Assembly (NCBI GenBank): GCA_903930665.1
Contig: CAIYZI010000108.1
Span: forward strand, 1-7,084
DNA length: 7,084 bases
Source of the DNA: an uncultured beta proteobacterium
Lineage (GTDB): Bacteria; Pseudomonadota; Gammaproteobacteria; Burkholderiales; Burkholderiaceae
Reading direction: 5' to 3'
Shown: positions 6,245 through 7,084 of the stretch, piece by piece
How positions within the stretch are numbered: position 1 is the first letter of the stretch
How the letters are laid out: the number at the start of each line of letters is the position of its first letter
The notes under the pieces: model-generated
What the model was told of the DNA's origin: nothing
The model's database searches: none
The model's input: only the letters and a program-made list of their open reading frames with translations
Translations under genes and position numbers: made by a program

Positions 6245-7084
6245 TTATGTTAATGATTGATACATTTTTTTGACGACATCGACTCCACGAGTCGAGGCTT
6301 TCCAGCCCAATTCTTTTTCAGCTTTACTGGGATTAGCGCAGCCAATTGCCAAGTCTGTAGGCCGAAATAAATTGGGGTCTTGAATAACGTGATCCTTCCA
6401 GTTCAGATTAGCTTGCCTAAATGCGGTATCCACAAAATCTTGTAAAGAGATGGTGTTACCTGTAGCAATCACAAAATCTTGCGGACTATTCTGCTGAAGC
6501 ATGAGCCACATCGCCTCGACATACTCAGGAGCCCAGCCCCAGTCCCGCGAAATATCTAATCTTCCTAGTTTTAACTTCTCATTGCTGCCAGATGCAATCC
6601 TTTTGACAGCATGAATGATTTTTTGTGTTACAAAACGCTCTGGACGCAAAGGCGATTCGTGATTAAACAAAATGCCAGTGCATGCGAATAAGCTGTAGGC
6701 ATCGCGGTAATTATTTACCAACCAATAGGCCGAAGATTTAGCAACAGCATAAGGACTCATTGGATGAAATGGTGTACTCTCATTTGCGGGTTCACCATGG
6801 GTATCTCCAAAACATTCGCTCGAGCCGGCTTGATATAGACGGATTGGTTTATCCATCATGCGCAACCCCTCAAGTATGTTGAGCGTTCCCAAGCTAATGC
6901 TTTGCATGGTTTCTGCTGGCTGCTCAAACGATAAGCCTACCGAGGACTGCCCAGCTAAGTAATAGATTTCATCGGGATTACTTTTTCGCAGGGCCACCAA
7001 GACACTACGAAAATCTTCGGGTGCCATTGAAATACACTGCACCTGATCGCCAATACCCAATTTCTTTAAATTGACAAAAGAGGA
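6245..7084 (-). CDS. Second GDP-mannose 4,6-dehydratase-like protein, 5' end outside window
   Basis: The frame is open to the right edge (279 residues in the window), so the N-terminal Rossmann loop is missing from view. A TTG at 7060 could be read as a start, but SDR homology extends upstream of it, so the true start lies beyond 7084. Diagnostic segments are SMAPEDFRSV, LAGQSSVGLSFEQP, AGSSECFGD, SPYAVAK with Tyr (6751-6749) and Lys (6739-6737), and FNHESPLRPERFVTQK. These are typical of the GMD group, and the neighbouring gmd is a clear paralogue. In the active site Ser (within GSSE) takes the place of the catalytic Thr of STSE, a conservative swap. It ends in TAA immediately before the ATG of gmd, indicating one transcript and likely translational coupling. 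Either a second dehydratase or a related enzyme on a GDP-6-deoxy sugar (for example a GDP-rhamnose-type route) would fit; sequence alone favours dehydratase. Confidence 0.85.
   Translation of the reverse strand, partial: SSFVNLKKLGIGDQVQCISMAPEDFRSVLVALRKSNPDEIYYLAGQSSVGLSFEQPAETMQSISLGTLNILEGLRMMDKPIRLYQAGSSECFGDTHGEPANESTPFHPMSPYAVAKSSAYWLVNNYRDAYSLFACTGILFNHESPLRPERFVTQKIIHAVKRIASGSNEKLKLGRLDISRDWGWAPEYVEAMWLMLQQNSPQDFVIATGNTISLQDFVDTAFRQANLNWKDHVIQDPNLFRPTDLAIGCANPSKAEKELGWKASTRGVDVVKKMYQSLT

Noticed and set aside
7058..7060. TTG as the start of the upstream Gmd-like gene
   Set aside because: The frame stays open to the edge and the residues before it (SSFVNLKK) match the family, so the gene begins outside the window.

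Overview
The window is a piece of a bacterial surface-polysaccharide (O-antigen or capsule type) gene cluster. Moderate-to-low GC, Gram-negative style GDP-sugar genes very close to the E. coli types, an O-antigen ligase/polymerase-like membrane protein and frequent GTG starts suggest a freshwater betaproteobacterium. Polynucleobacter (Burkholderiaceae) is my best guess, but this rests on overall flavour and not on a marker gene.

Right part (4078-7084, minus strand): a three-gene unit read right to left. It holds a GDP-mannose 4,6-dehydratase paralogue whose 5' end is outside the window, a complete canonical gmd, and fcl (GDP-L-fucose synthase). Gmd plus Fcl convert GDP-mannose to GDP-L-fucose. 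The extra paralogue could feed a second 6-deoxyhexose branch or be a redundant dehydratase.

Centre (2795-4077): one gene on the plus strand against an otherwise minus-strand cluster. It encodes a cytoplasmic, five-bladed beta-propeller protein resembling the GH130/GT108 mannoside phosphorylase/mannosyltransferase superfamily. Its 5' side abuts a 50-codon minus-strand reading frame (2818-2970) that looks like the 3' end of a lost gene. Its 3' end converges on fcl with a 34-bp gap and no visible terminator. This is the most interesting part of the window.

Left part (1-2794, minus strand): a heptosyltransferase-like (GT9-like) protein, an FkbM-family methyltransferase, and a multi-pass membrane protein of the WaaL/Wzy (O-antigen ligase/polymerase) type that runs off the left edge. 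The last starts at a GTG 13 bases after the FkbM stop. A 162-bp gap between the first two carries a short open frame ending just before the FkbM ribosome binding site.

Together the genes fit a pathway: GDP-mannose is converted to GDP-deoxysugars, sugars are added to a lipid-linked glycan by transferases (GT9-like and possibly the propeller protein), a sugar may be O-methylated by FkbM, and the chain is polymerised or ligated by the membrane protein. No RNA gene, CRISPR array or insertion sequence was seen, and no intergenic stretch exceeds 300 bases.
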